64,000 bases of DNA from Pedobacter antarcticus (GTDB lineage: Bacteria; Bacteroidota; Bacteroidia; Sphingobacteriales; Sphingobacteriaceae): NCBI RefSeq assembly GCF_900112985.1, contig NZ_FONS01000002.1, positions 434,001 through 498,000 of the forward strand, read 5' to 3'. Each line of letters opens with the position of its first letter. Positions within the stretch are counted from its first letter, which is position 1. Positions 19,470 to 28,152 of this stretch are shown here, piece after piece. Position numbers and translations under genes: made by a program. The notes under the pieces are model-generated. The model was given only the letters and a program-made list of their open reading frames with translations, made no database searches and had not been told where the DNA came from.

Positions 19470-21290
19470 ATGATCGAAAATCCGCAATTAAGGAAAATAT
19501 TAAAATGGACAGGCCTGACAGTCTTAACCGTATTAGTGCTGTTAACTGGAGTCTCGGTATATTTCAGTAAAAACTGGAAACCTGAACTGGAAAAAAAGAT
19601 CACAGAAGCTGTCAATAAGGGGTCGCAGGGGCTATATCAGGTCAGTGTGAAAGATCTTCACCTGAACATTCTTACAGGTAGCATCAGTGCGGACAGCATC
19701 TGGTTGCGGCCGGATACGGTAATGCTCAATGCATTACTGGATAAAAAAGTTGCACCTACACACCTGTTTGAGCTCCGGTTGGCGAAACTGCAGCTTCGCA
19801 GGCTTTCCCTGCTTCGCATCTGGCGTAAAAAGGAAATAGATCTGAATGATATTATCCTGAATAAGCCTTCTATTAACATGACATATTATGCCGGACAGCA
19901 CCGGCCTCAGACTGAGACAAAGCCAAAGAGCCTGTATGAACTTCTTTCAGGCACATTACATGCTGTCCGGATTAAGGCAATGCGCATTGCCGATGCAGAT
20001 TTCGATTATATCAGCGGGGCCACAGGTAAGAAACTTAATTCGGTACATAAGCTGAATCTCACCGTCCGGGATTTTCTGCTTGATGAACATTCTGACGATG
20101 ATACCACCCGTTTTTATTATACGAAAGATGTCAGGTTCGAAATAGCCGGTTATCAATCGCCATCTAAGGATGGGATGTATACCACTAAGGTTGACAGTAT
20201 TACCGGATCGTTGCGAAAAAAAGAACTGGAGGTAAAAAACTTCAGGATGATCCCTAAATATCCTGAACTGGAGTTCAGCCGAAAACTTGGAACACAGAAA
20301 GACCGATATGATCTACATTTTAAGCACATCCTATTTTCGGGTATAGATTATCTGCGACTAAATAGTGAAGGTGTGCTGCATGCGCAAAGTCTGCTGCTCA
20401 ATTCTGGTATTGCAAAGATTTTTATGAACCGTGAATTGCCGGGTGACGCTACGCAGGATAAGACGAAGAATTTCCCTCATATGGCATTGCAGCGGTTACC
20501 GGTAGCGACAACAATTGATACACTGAAACTCCGCCAGCTCAATGTAGCTTATACCGAGTATAACCCAATGGCAGAACAAAAGGGCACTATACACATTGAC
20601 CATTTGAAAGGAAATGTCTTAAATGTAACCAACGATTCAGTTTCTCTGGATAAGAGTGCGGTGGCCGTTGCCCTGCTTGAAGCAGATTTGGTTAAGGCAG
20701 CGCATCTAAATATCCGGATAGATTTCAAACTTCGTTCCCCTGTCGCTGGATTTCACTATAAAGGTCATATAGGCCCAATGGATATGGTTAAACTCAATCC
20801 ACTGTCCCGCGCACTGGGTTTAGTAGAAATGGAAAGCGGCAAAATCAGTAAAATCGACTTTGAGGCAGAAGGCAATCGTTATGGTGCCAAAGGTAAAATG
20901 CAGATGCGTTATACTGATTTGAAAATACGGCTGCTCAAAGTGGACGAAGATGGAGGGGCACCTAAAAAGAAAGGATTCTTGTCATTCCTTGCCAATAACA
21001 TCCTGATCAAGGATTCCAATCCTCTGCCAGGTAAAGAACTCCGCGAGGTGAAAATTGATTTCGAAAGGACACCTTCCGCTTCTTTCTTTAATCTCTTATG
21101 GAAAAGTGTATTTGTCGGTCTTAGAGAAACCGTCGGACTAGGTATTGTTCCGATGAAAAGTCCGGAACAGGGGAATAAAGACATGCAGAAAAAGCTCAAA
21201 GATCGAAAAGAAAAGAGGGCGGAAAAACAAGAGGAAAAGAAAGAAGAAAAAAAGAAAAAAGAACAAGAGCGGCAGCAAAATAAAAATTAA
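19470..21290 (+). CDS. AsmA-like membrane-anchored protein (first of two paralogues)
   Basis: 606 residues from the ATG at 19470; the longer frame from 19383 lacks protein-like sequence before it. One N-terminal transmembrane helix (about 13-33) is followed by a long domain of repeating beta strands resembling AsmA/DUF748-type lipid-transfer bridges. The ending SFFNLLWKSVFVGLRETVGL is shared with the next gene. A very basic and acidic tail of about 45 residues (EKKEEKKKKEQE) ends it. The role could be lipid transport or envelope maintenance, inferred from fold only. Confidence 0.65.
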   Translation: MIENPQLRKILKWTGLTVLTVLVLLTGVSVYFSKNWKPELEKKITEAVNKGSQGLYQVSVKDLHLNILTGSISADSIWLRPDTVMLNALLDKKVAPTHLFELRLAKLQLRRLSLLRIWRKKEIDLNDIILNKPSINMTYYAGQHRPQTETKPKSLYELLSGTLHAVRIKAMRIADADFDYISGATGKKLNSVHKLNLTVRDFLLDEHSDDDTTRFYYTKDVRFEIAGYQSPSKDGMYTTKVDSITGSLRKKELEVKNFRMIPKYPELEFSRKLGTQKDRYDLHFKHILFSGIDYLRLNSEGVLHAQSLLLNSGIAKIFMNRELPGDATQDKTKNFPHMALQRLPVATTIDTLKLRQLNVAYTEYNPMAEQKGTIHIDHLKGNVLNVTNDSVSLDKSAVAVALLEADLVKAAHLNIRIDFKLRSPVAGFHYKGHIGPMDMVKLNPLSRALGLVEMESGKISKIDFEAEGNRYGAKGKMQMRYTDLKIRLLKVDEDGGAPKKKGFLSFLANNILIKDSNPLPGKELREVKIDFERTPSASFFNLLWKSVFVGLRETVGLGIVPMKSPEQGNKDMQKKLKDRKEKRAEKQEEKKEEKKKKEQERQQNKN

Positions 21291-21370
21291 TGGGAAGCCT
21301 TTCCGACAGCTTCGAAAAATAAATATTGTGTGAAGTGAATTATGTATATTGTAAACAATAGAGCTGCTGC

Positions 21371-23155
21371 ATGAATGAAAAATCACGAAAGACAATCAGT
21401 CTGATCAAATGGATAGTTATTACCCTGTTCCTGCTGTTTGCTCTGGCAGATGCGGCTTCGTGGTTACTGGCAGCAAGGATGCGGCCGGCTATAACGCGTG
21501 AATTGAAAGATCTCGTCCTCAATTCAACTGACAGCCTGTACAGTGTTAAATTTTCAAGGGTTAATACTAATTTTCTTTTCGGCAATGCCTCAGTAAGTGA
21601 TGTGGAAATTATCCCGGATACAGTTATCTATAACAAGCTCGTGCGCCTGCAGCGTGCGCCCAATAACACCTATGCGGTTACAGTAAAGAAATTAACAATC
21701 AGAAACTTCCATCCTTATCAACTTTGGAAAGGACAGCGTTTACGGGTAGATCAGCTTCTGTTTGAACATCCCAAAGTCGTGATGACCAATAAACAGCTGG
21801 AATTTAATGAAGACAGACTGCCCCGGCCCTATAAATCTCCATACGCCTATATATCACAGTTTTTAAAAGAGATCAGCGTTCAGAGCATTGATCTTAAGGA
21901 TATCAGTTTTAGCTATGTGAACAAGAACGGTGATGTGCCGGTTACAGATTCTTTAAATAAGTTGAATATCAGCTTAAAAGACTGGCTTATAGATGCAGGG
22001 TCAGCGACAGATCCCGGGCGTTTCTATTTGTTAAAAGATGTATGGATTAATCTCAGTGATTATAAGTATGCAACACCGGACAGCCTTTATCATATCGAAC
22101 TAAATGAATTGTCTTTCCGTTCTTCCACCGGCAAGCTGAACGTACGTAAGTTTGGCGTTATACCACGCTACGGAGAAATGGAGTTCGCGAGGGTATCTGG
22201 TTTCGCCAAAGACAGGTTTAGTATTCTGCTGAATGATATTGATCTGAAAGGAATAGACCTGCCTTTATATGTCAGGAAACAGGAGCTGCTTGCCAATGAA
22301 ATGAACATCAGCAATGGTTATGTGTCTGTCTTTAATAACAATGAACTTCCTTCCAGAGGAACGGTAAGAATGGGTAAATTTCCGCATCAGCTACTGCAAA
22401 GTGTTAAAGGACTGGTTACCATCCATAAGCTGACATTGGCAAATCTGGATCTCAGTTATGCCGAGTACGATAGAGAAAGTAAGATGAAGGGGAAGATCAC
22501 TTTCGAGAATACTTCCGGTACGCTGTTAAATGTAACCAATGAAGCTAAAGCCAAAGCTAAAAATCCGGTTATGCAGGCCAATCTTCGAAGCGATATGATG
22601 GGGCAGGGCAGGCTGATTGTAGATTTTCGGTTCGATTTGCTATCTGAAAAGGGTGCTTTCTCCTACAAAGGAGAGCTGGGGCATCTGGATGGACCACTGC
22701 TAAACAGAATTACCAAACCTCTGGGGATGCTTCAAGTTAAAAGCGGGGTGGTCAGAAAACTAAGCTTTGATATTGCTGCCGACGAGAACCAGGCGAAAGG
22801 AAAGCTTAATTTCGCATATAATGATCTTTCGGTTACGCTGCTGAAAAAGGTAGAAGGTAAAGACTGGCTGGTTAAGCAGGGGCTTATCTCCATGCTGGCC
22901 AATGCCATGGTCATAAATGCAGACAATCCAGATAGCAAGGGTAATTTCATTACTGCAAAAGTCGATTATAAACGTAATCCTACGCACTCATTTTTTAGTT
23001 TTATCTGGCAGAGTCTTTTTCAGGGGATCAAATACACAGTTGGCCTCAGCCCGCAGAAGCAGGCTGAGATCAACAAGAAAATCCAGCAATTCGAAAAATT
23101 AAAGACCGACCGCGAGCTCAGGCGCCAGGCCCGGGAAAGAAGAAAGCGGGGATAG
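21371..23155 (+). CDS. AsmA-like membrane-anchored protein (second paralogue)
   Basis: 594 residues, 80 bp after the first paralogue. N-terminal transmembrane helix (about 11-33), then the same strand-rich layout. Aligned segments with the first paralogue include a YAEYD / YTEYN block, GTLLNVTNE / GNVLNVTND, and the C-terminal SFFSFIWQSLFQGIKYTVGL. It ends in a basic tail (RRQARERRKRG). Tandem duplication is likely. It is the last intact gene before the RND fragment and the accessory region. Confidence 0.65.
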   Translation: MNEKSRKTISLIKWIVITLFLLFALADAASWLLAARMRPAITRELKDLVLNSTDSLYSVKFSRVNTNFLFGNASVSDVEIIPDTVIYNKLVRLQRAPNNTYAVTVKKLTIRNFHPYQLWKGQRLRVDQLLFEHPKVVMTNKQLEFNEDRLPRPYKSPYAYISQFLKEISVQSIDLKDISFSYVNKNGDVPVTDSLNKLNISLKDWLIDAGSATDPGRFYLLKDVWINLSDYKYATPDSLYHIELNELSFRSSTGKLNVRKFGVIPRYGEMEFARVSGFAKDRFSILLNDIDLKGIDLPLYVRKQELLANEMNISNGYVSVFNNNELPSRGTVRMGKFPHQLLQSVKGLVTIHKLTLANLDLSYAEYDRESKMKGKITFENTSGTLLNVTNEAKAKAKNPVMQANLRSDMMGQGRLIVDFRFDLLSEKGAFSYKGELGHLDGPLLNRITKPLGMLQVKSGVVRKLSFDIAADENQAKGKLNFAYNDLSVTLLKKVEGKDWLVKQGLISMLANAMVINADNPDSKGNFITAKVDYKRNPTHSFFSFIWQSLFQGIKYTVGLSPQKQAEINKKIQQFEKLKTDRELRRQARERRKRG

Positions 23156-23190
23156 TACTGGCCAAACCCGATAGGTCTTCTCATCACTTA

Positions 23191-23454
23191 TCATATCTTC
23201 TCATCCATTTGCGGCGGTATGAGCTTATACATAACCGGGGTCACAATACGCGATAAAATTGTAGAACTTATCAGTCCGCCAATCAGTACGATGGCAAGTG
23301 GTGCGATCTGTGGATTGGGATTCATGGCAATCGGAATCAGGCCACAGATGGCAGTGATAGATGTAAGTACAACGGGCAGGAATCTGGTCTCCCCGGCAAT
23401 GTTTATGGCCTCGTCTATACTTTTTCCCTCTTCGCGCAACTGGTTGGTGAAATG
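23191..23454 (-). pseudogene. C-terminal remnant of an RND efflux permease
   Basis: About 87 codons with a proper stop but no start. The residues FTNQLREEGKSIDEA, TRFLPVVLTSITAICGLIPIA and PLAIVLIGGLISSTILSRIV then TPVMYKLIPP are the last part of an AcrB/CzcA-family permease, usually over 1000 residues long. Homology stops abruptly at about 23452; upstream codons are unrelated. This marks a deletion or insertion breakpoint next to the DUF3800 operon. Confidence 0.85.
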
Positions 23455-23509
23455 AAGACCTAAATATCGATAAATGACATAGTGATAAGTTTAAATAAAC
23501 GAATGATGC

Positions 23510-23517
23510 TATCTTTG
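23510..23517 (+). promoter_or_regulatory. -7 promoter box of the DUF3800 operon
   Basis: TATCTTTG exactly fits TAnnTTTG and lies 20 bp before the DUF3800 ATG. This would give a very short leader. It means the gene pair carries its own promoter inside the breakpoint region. Confidence 0.6.
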
Positions 23518-23537
23518 CCGAGATCTGCTTATTAATT

Positions 23538-24239
23538 ATGACCTACGATTTATTTTTAGATGAAAGCTGCCATTTAGAACATGATGGAATTTCGATCATG
23601 ACTTTAGGGTACGTTAAAGTGCCACACTTAGTGTCTAAGGATCTGCGACTAGGCATTAGGAGCATTAAGGAGAAGCATGGAAAGTTTAAGGAGCTTAAGT
23701 GGAGCAAATTTTCTGCAAAAAACTTGGATCTCTATAAAGAGCTGGTGGATTATTTTTTCGAAACACCTCTTGAATTTAGTTGTATTCTAGTGAAGTACAA
23801 AGAGCGTCTTGACCATTCAGACTTTAATATGGGGAAACATGACAATTATTACTACAGGATTATTTTTCATCTATTACAGCCAATGCCCACGAATGGTGAT
23901 TACCGCATATTTATCGATTATAAGGATACAAAGGGTAAAGAAAAGTTAAGTAAGATAAAAGAATATTTAAATGAAAAATGCGCTGGCGTTTCGCCATTCA
24001 GGAGATTCCAACATTTAAGATCGCACGAAAATGAGTTTTTTCAGCTCACAGATCTTTTCATAGGTGCAATTGCTTATAAATCTAGAACCAATATTAAAGA
24101 TAATTTGCCTGCAAATCCCGCAAAGCTTGAATTCGTACAATATTTAGAAGCGAAATCGGGCTTTTGTCTTGACGAAGGAACAACCCCGTGGGAAACCAAA
24201 TTTAAAATTTCAGATCATCAGGCACCACTTCGGCAATAA
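23538..24239 (+). CDS. DUF3800 domain protein (predicted RNase H-like fold)
   Basis: 233 residues covering the whole domain. Family hallmarks are the N-terminal strand FLDES (Asp8, Glu9, Ser10), a second acidic strand IFIDYKD (Asp127), and the C-terminal QLTDLFIGAIAY (Asp172) helix. These acidic residues are where an RNase H-like active site would sit. DUF3800 genes occur often in prophages, mobile elements and defence islands, but the biochemical activity is not established to my knowledge. The stop codon overlaps the next ATG by one base (TAATG), so the two proteins are probably made together. Confidence 0.85.
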   Translation: MTYDLFLDESCHLEHDGISIMTLGYVKVPHLVSKDLRLGIRSIKEKHGKFKELKWSKFSAKNLDLYKELVDYFFETPLEFSCILVKYKERLDHSDFNMGKHDNYYYRIIFHLLQPMPTNGDYRIFIDYKDTKGKEKLSKIKEYLNEKCAGVSPFRRFQHLRSHENEFFQLTDLFIGAIAYKSRTNIKDNLPANPAKLEFVQYLEAKSGFCLDEGTTPWETKFKISDHQAPLRQ

Positions 24240-24733
24240 TGGAATTATTTGAACTTGATGACTTAATTCCTGGATTGTCTATGGATCCAACTTACGATCA
24301 ATTAGATGAAATTTATGAAATATACGTTCGTGATTTTATAGATAACCCTTTTGTATTTAAGGGTCTTACGGTTAGAATAATCATGAGTGCATCTACAATC
24401 GAAGGCTATGGGGGCTACCCTGAAACATTCGTGCATTCAATTACCAGGAAAGGCAAAGGTAGGGAACGGGTATTTGATCGACATCGCGCGAACAAGGTAC
24501 AATGGATTAGATGCATACTAGAAAACTATCAGGACGAAGAAATCACTTGCTTTGATTATCCTGAATCCGATGGAATCAGTAGAGAGTACTATTGGTATAA
24601 AGAAGAAAACTTTCTAGTGATCATGCAACGAGTTACCCCAGATTACATCATAGTCAGTTGCTTTCATATTGACAGCAAACGGAATCGGGAATATTTTGAA
24701 AAAAGAGAAGACTGGTATAAAAATCAGAGATAA
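24239..24733 (+). CDS. Small protein with BECR (barnase/EndoU/RelE)-like nuclease features
   Basis: 164 residues, coupled to the DUF3800 gene by a TAATG overlap. After a helical N-terminus comes FVHSITRK (His66, Arg70), then RANKVQWIRCILEN (83-96). Two aromatic strands follow, REYYWYKEENFLVIMQR and YIIVSCFHID, and a basic helix rich in R and K. This order (His-x-x-x-[KR], R-A-x-x-[IV]-x-W, then paired strands) resembles phage-associated BECR-type nuclease domains. That assignment is my pattern reading, not a search result. The protein could be a toxin, an RNase effector or a phage-derived enzyme. Confidence 0.55.
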   Translation: MELFELDDLIPGLSMDPTYDQLDEIYEIYVRDFIDNPFVFKGLTVRIIMSASTIEGYGGYPETFVHSITRKGKGRERVFDRHRANKVQWIRCILENYQDEEITCFDYPESDGISREYYWYKEENFLVIMQRVTPDYIIVSCFHIDSKRNREYFEKREDWYKNQR

Positions 24734-24791
24734 AAAAAATGCCGCAATTACGGTAATGCGGCCAACCAGGTCCTTTTCCCGAGGGAAATGA
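24732..24791 (-). ncRNA. Candidate small RNA facing the DUF3800 operon
   Basis: Downstream of a minus-strand promoter (TATATTTG, 24804-24797) lies a compact unit of about 60 nt. It has a 5-bp hairpin with loop ctcg (tttcc/ggaaa), then a terminator hairpin gccgca-ttaccgtaat-tgcggc followed by eight T at 24739-24732. Its 3' end meets the stop codon of the BECR-like gene. No start codon followed by a useful reading frame fits within it. It could be a regulatory RNA or a short non-functional transcript. Confidence 0.45.
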
Positions 24792-24796
24792 CGATA

Positions 24797-24825
24797 CAAA
24801 TATATAATATTATTATTAATTACAA
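24797..24825 (-). promoter_or_regulatory. Promoter of the candidate small RNA
   Basis: On the minus strand TTG (24825-24823) and TATATTTG (24804-24797) are 18 bp apart, close to the Bacteroidota -33/-7 arrangement. The spacer is almost pure A/T. Confidence 0.5.
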
Positions 24826-25258
24826 TAACTATGCTACAAATATCTCCTATCTTATTATCTTGTATTACAAGATCACCAACTTCTACATCTTCTTCTATAG
24901 TTAGAGTACTTCAAATTCCATAGTCAAAATAGGTTACCGATTACTGTTTTCGCTACGTAATAAATGGCATTAGTTTATTACGGTGATTTAATCATTTTCT
25001 CATAATTTCAAAAGTTAGGTTAGATATTGGTCATACCTTCGTTTTTTGAGACTGTTATTTAATGTTTATCTAGCAGATTTATTTAACAATGATTATAAGT
25101 TGTGATAGTATGTATTATTTAGCTTTAACTTAAGCTTGGTCAAAGCATGAAATATATATAAAAACTCACATACTGTATATCTTAGTTTAAATTCAGTAAA
25201 AACATTTTTAAGTTTCAAAGCTTACGCACTTGCACCGTGCAACTTCCAAAAATTTATA
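24826..25258. other. AT-rich intergenic stretch with little content
   Basis: About 430 bp without a supported gene. An unstarted minus-strand frame around 24800-24900 reads VGDLVIQDNKIGDI, which looks somewhat protein-like and could be decayed coding sequence. A perfect palindrome ttgcaccgtgcaa lies at 25230-25242, 16 bp after the stop of the DUF2268 gene, without a T run. Nothing else is recognisable. Confidence 0.5.
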
Positions 25259-26221
25259 TTACAATTTTGATCCGTATGCGCTTTTCTCTAAGAACGAGCG
25301 GAAGTTGCTTATATTAAAAATTTCCTCAATTGCCTTTCTCTTATCTTTTGACCTCAGGTAATAGGCTTCCGTGATCTTATACCCAATGTAATAACCCAGG
25401 TCTGAAGGCCTTGAGTCGGTCGCAGGATAATAGAACCATTTCTGAATATCATTACTGCTAAGTTCATTTTTAAATTGCGTCCATAATTCTTTTTCATGCA
25501 TTTTCCCGTATTGGTGCAAAAGATGGTTAGCAGTAGTACCGGTTATCAGTTTACATACGAAGTCGGCGCTCCCTTCTGCTATAGCACGACTAAGGATGTT
25601 CTTGCTGGTATCGGTATAGTTCTGCTGATAATGGATTAATTCATGTGTCACTAGGGTTGGCATTTTATCCAAAGTCAAGGATTTTAAGACTTTGGAGAAT
25701 GCTGGGCTTATGTTGGTGAAGTCTGAACTTTCATCCGCACAGTTTACATCAGCGCCGATAAAAAGTCCCTCGGCCATAGAACGCCCACCTGACCCCATTG
25801 ACCCCATTACGATATAAACGTCAGGAAATACGGACGCAGGATAAAGCTCTTTCAGCCGCTGAAACGATTTCCTCATTGCAGGTATGGCACCTTGTACCTG
25901 AAGGGTGTTCCTTCTGATAGATCGATAATACTTATCGTATTTTTCGATCTTGGAAGCGAATGCTTCGGTAGTCCCTATGGCCGCAGTCTTAAATATTCCC
26001 AAGCCGTAGGAGCCTTTGTTAAAATAAAGTTCATCATAAATTTCCCGGCTCCTAAGCGGCGCCCGCCCGGCAGAATCAAAAGCTGCCCAGAACTGAGGTA
26101 TATCGCTGGTAATAAATTGCGCCTTTAGTGGAACGGTGTTTTTGGAATGGTTTTGTTGGCCAAGACATACGACTGATGAAAAAACAGATAATACTAGGAA
26201 AATAAAATTCTTCATAGTCAT
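25259..26221 (-). CDS. DUF2268-type predicted zinc protease, secreted
   Basis: 320 residues with a signal peptide (about 1-21). The zincin motif is THELIHYQQ (His193, Glu194, His197) and the downstream Glu of AEGSADF (Glu216) fits the third metal ligand. The region IVMGSMGSGGRSMAEGLFIG and the C-terminal GYYIGYKITEAYY are typical of DUF2268, which is distantly related to the gliding lipoprotein GldB. No lipobox is seen. Substrate unknown. It lies in the accessory region, downstream of IS debris. Confidence 0.75.
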   Translation of the reverse strand: MTMKNFIFLVLSVFSSVVCLGQQNHSKNTVPLKAQFITSDIPQFWAAFDSAGRAPLRSREIYDELYFNKGSYGLGIFKTAAIGTTEAFASKIEKYDKYYRSIRRNTLQVQGAIPAMRKSFQRLKELYPASVFPDVYIVMGSMGSGGRSMAEGLFIGADVNCADESSDFTNISPAFSKVLKSLTLDKMPTLVTHELIHYQQNYTDTSKNILSRAIAEGSADFVCKLITGTTANHLLHQYGKMHEKELWTQFKNELSSNDIQKWFYYPATDSRPSDLGYYIGYKITEAYYLRSKDKRKAIEEIFNISNFRSFLEKSAYGSKL

Positions 26222-26398
26222 AGGACAATATAGTTTTGGATTAGTTGCGCCAAAAGCAAAAACGCACTTAAAAAATTAATTCACAAATGGACCTGGAACA
26301 TGTTTTTACCTAAGTTTTACATCTAAAATCTATCTGTTATAGAGCTGAGCAAGTTTGGGTAAGCGATATTACCATTATCCAATTGAAGCAGCAATGGG

Positions 26399-26588
26399 AG
26401 TAGTTGTGATTGTCTAACTCCAGAGCAGGCACACCTGAAACACGGGCCATTGAAAAAAAGATGGAAACCTAAATGGTGCAAACCAAATGAAAAGCAACTT
26501 GTATAATTGATACAGGAATAACAAATTTGCGTGTATAGTCTATCTAAAATTAATTCAGTAAACTGTATTGCCATTTCAGGATAAGACA
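26399..26588 (+). mobile_element. Right-end remnant of an IS3-family insertion sequence
   Basis: The + frame from 26399 reads SSCDCLTPEQAHLKHGPLKK then RWKPKW and stops at 26504-26506. This is the C-terminus of an IS3-family (OrfB) integrase-type transposase. Upstream the frame is broken by stop codons and the DDE part is gone. After the stop, about 80 bp end in atttcaggataagaca (to 26588), which looks like an IS terminal sequence. A 94-codon minus-strand frame over the same bases is a shadow. The rest of 26222-26680 shows nothing further. Confidence 0.65.
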
Positions 26589-26680
26589 TTTTATATTGCA
26601 ACTGCAAAACTATACAAGGTTTACAGTCGCTATATACATTACAATTTATAAACTAATGAGTTTCTTAATGATGAATGTGT

Positions 26681-27523
26681 TTATTTACATTTGAAAACCC
26701 ATTTATCAAGGTTCCTGTGCTTAAGTACAGCCGTATATTTTAAAATTTGAGAAGCTGGACATACCTCATCTGCAAATGTTTTTTCAGATATTTTATCGGT
26801 GTATTCTACTACAAATACGGGTTTGTTAAGATCTATATAAGATTTAACATCCTTCTGCCAGCCTTGATCAAAAGCATCTTCAGTTAATACCCAATCGAAT
26901 TTAGTACTGTACTCCACCGATAATTCTTGCACATTTTTCTGACCGATACCTAAACCATTCTCATGTGCCAGTTTTATAAGATAGTCGCAATATAGTTTCG
27001 TGTCATTCAAGGTTATTTTAAAGCCTGTCTCATTTGAGTAACTATCAAGATTGTCAGGTTCTATTGCATCAAATCCTTTTTTTAAAATCATATTGATTCT
27101 GGAATTGAGCCAGGGTTTTAACTTATCCAATTTTTTAATGTTCAGCCAGCGCTCATTAGGCCACTCCGGGTATACTTTTCCAATGACATCCGCGGGAAGT
27201 AAATTAACATCAGGTCTGTCGTTTTCTATTGTCCCCACAGAAATATAGGCAATAACCTTTTTACCTTGAGCGTGTAATGTGGCTACTTGTGCGGCAGAGG
27301 TTGTAAATGCATCGACGTCCACAATTTCAGACGTAAAGGAAGCTCCGGGTTGAAGGTCATCCAGCATCCAATCGAAGGACATACCAGCCTTAGGTTGCCA
27401 CCATGATGTTTTGTCAGATGGAGTTTTAACACTATCCACGATATTATCATCATCAATACTGCTGTCTTTTTTGCATGCTGAGATTAAAAGAATCATCATT
27501 GCTACGACAATTACATGTTTCAT
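26681..27523 (-). CDS. GH114-type (endo-alpha-1,4-polygalactosaminidase-like) lipoprotein
   Basis: 280 residues. Lipoprotein signal LLISAC then KKD, with a linker rich in Asp. The TIM-barrel part shows FDWMLDD, KVIAYISVGTIENDRPD, FDAIEPDNLDSY and DWVLTEDAFDQGW, the acidic strand ends of the GH114/TM1410 family. The family cleaves galactosaminogalactan-type or related amino-sugar polymers in characterised members. Expected location is the periplasm or cell surface. It stands alone beside IS debris, consistent with acquisition, though this is not proven. Confidence 0.8.
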   Translation of the reverse strand: MKHVIVVAMMILLISACKKDSSIDDDNIVDSVKTPSDKTSWWQPKAGMSFDWMLDDLQPGASFTSEIVDVDAFTTSAAQVATLHAQGKKVIAYISVGTIENDRPDVNLLPADVIGKVYPEWPNERWLNIKKLDKLKPWLNSRINMILKKGFDAIEPDNLDSYSNETGFKITLNDTKLYCDYLIKLAHENGLGIGQKNVQELSVEYSTKFDWVLTEDAFDQGWQKDVKSYIDLNKPVFVVEYTDKISEKTFADEVCPASQILKYTAVLKHRNLDKWVFKCK

Positions 27524-27601
27524 AAATTGTTTTCTTTATATTAAAAGCTTACATATCAACTCCTATGGAAAGTAATTGGCTTAGTCTTGTGGCTAAAGAA
27601 A

Positions 27602-27997
27602 TTAGTTTGCTACAATAGCTGTAACCTCAATTTCAATAAAAATATCAGCTCTAAACAACCCTTTCACTTCCAAAAGTGTGCTTGTTGGTGGCGTTTCAAG
27701 ATTAATATATTGGTCTCTTACTTCTCTGTAAACAGCCGTTTGCGAAATATCTGTTATAAATATCCCGAGTTTTATAATGTCGTTTAAACTAGCACCGCAA
27801 CTTTCTAAAATAGCTTTTACATTTTCGAAAATTTGAACCGTTTGTGTTCGTACGTCATTACCTACCAATTCTCCCTTTTGATTGAGAGGAATTTGTCCGG
27901 ATAGCACTAACATTTTCTGATTTCCTAATGGAATTTCTACGACCTGTGACAACCCATTGATCTTGAATACTTTTTCTGAATTTTTAAACTGTATCAT
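27602..27997 (-). CDS. RidA/YjgF-family protein without the canonical arginine
   Basis: 131 residues from the ATG at 27997 (MIQFKNSEK); an upstream in-frame ATG at 28063 adds a non-family segment. The Rid fold is clear from SGQIPLNQKGELVG, QTVQIFENVKAILESCGAS and the C-terminal FIEIEVTAIV. Where RidA has the imine-deaminase arginine (typically in an A/P-x-R-S segment), this protein reads PPTSTLLEV, with no Arg. It is therefore probably of another Rid subgroup. Transcribed divergently from an AraC regulator, its likely controller. Confidence 0.82.
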   Translation of the reverse strand: MIQFKNSEKVFKINGLSQVVEIPLGNQKMLVLSGQIPLNQKGELVGNDVRTQTVQIFENVKAILESCGASLNDIIKLGIFITDISQTAVYREVRDQYINLETPPTSTLLEVKGLFRADIFIEIEVTAIVAN

Positions 27998-28152
27998 ATT
28001 TCGAATTTTAAATAGTTCAAATTTCCATATTAGAAAGCACAACACGATTGCTAAAACTTCCATATTTAATGACTATTTCTTTCAATATATTTTTGACGTT
28101 AATTAGAATTATACAGTAAAGGATTATGTAATTTTCCGAAAATCAGAGCAAT

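Noticed and set aside
21138..21395. 85-codon minus-strand frame rich in Phe and Leu
   Set aside because: Antisense to the Lys/Glu tail of the AsmA-like protein; low complexity.
24614..24799. 61-codon minus-strand frame through the candidate small RNA
   Set aside because: Needs a non-ATG start and runs into the antisense of the BECR-like gene; the RNA structure explains the region better.
26323..26607. 94-codon minus-strand frame
   Set aside because: It is antisense to the IS3 transposase remnant, whose plus-strand residues are family-like.
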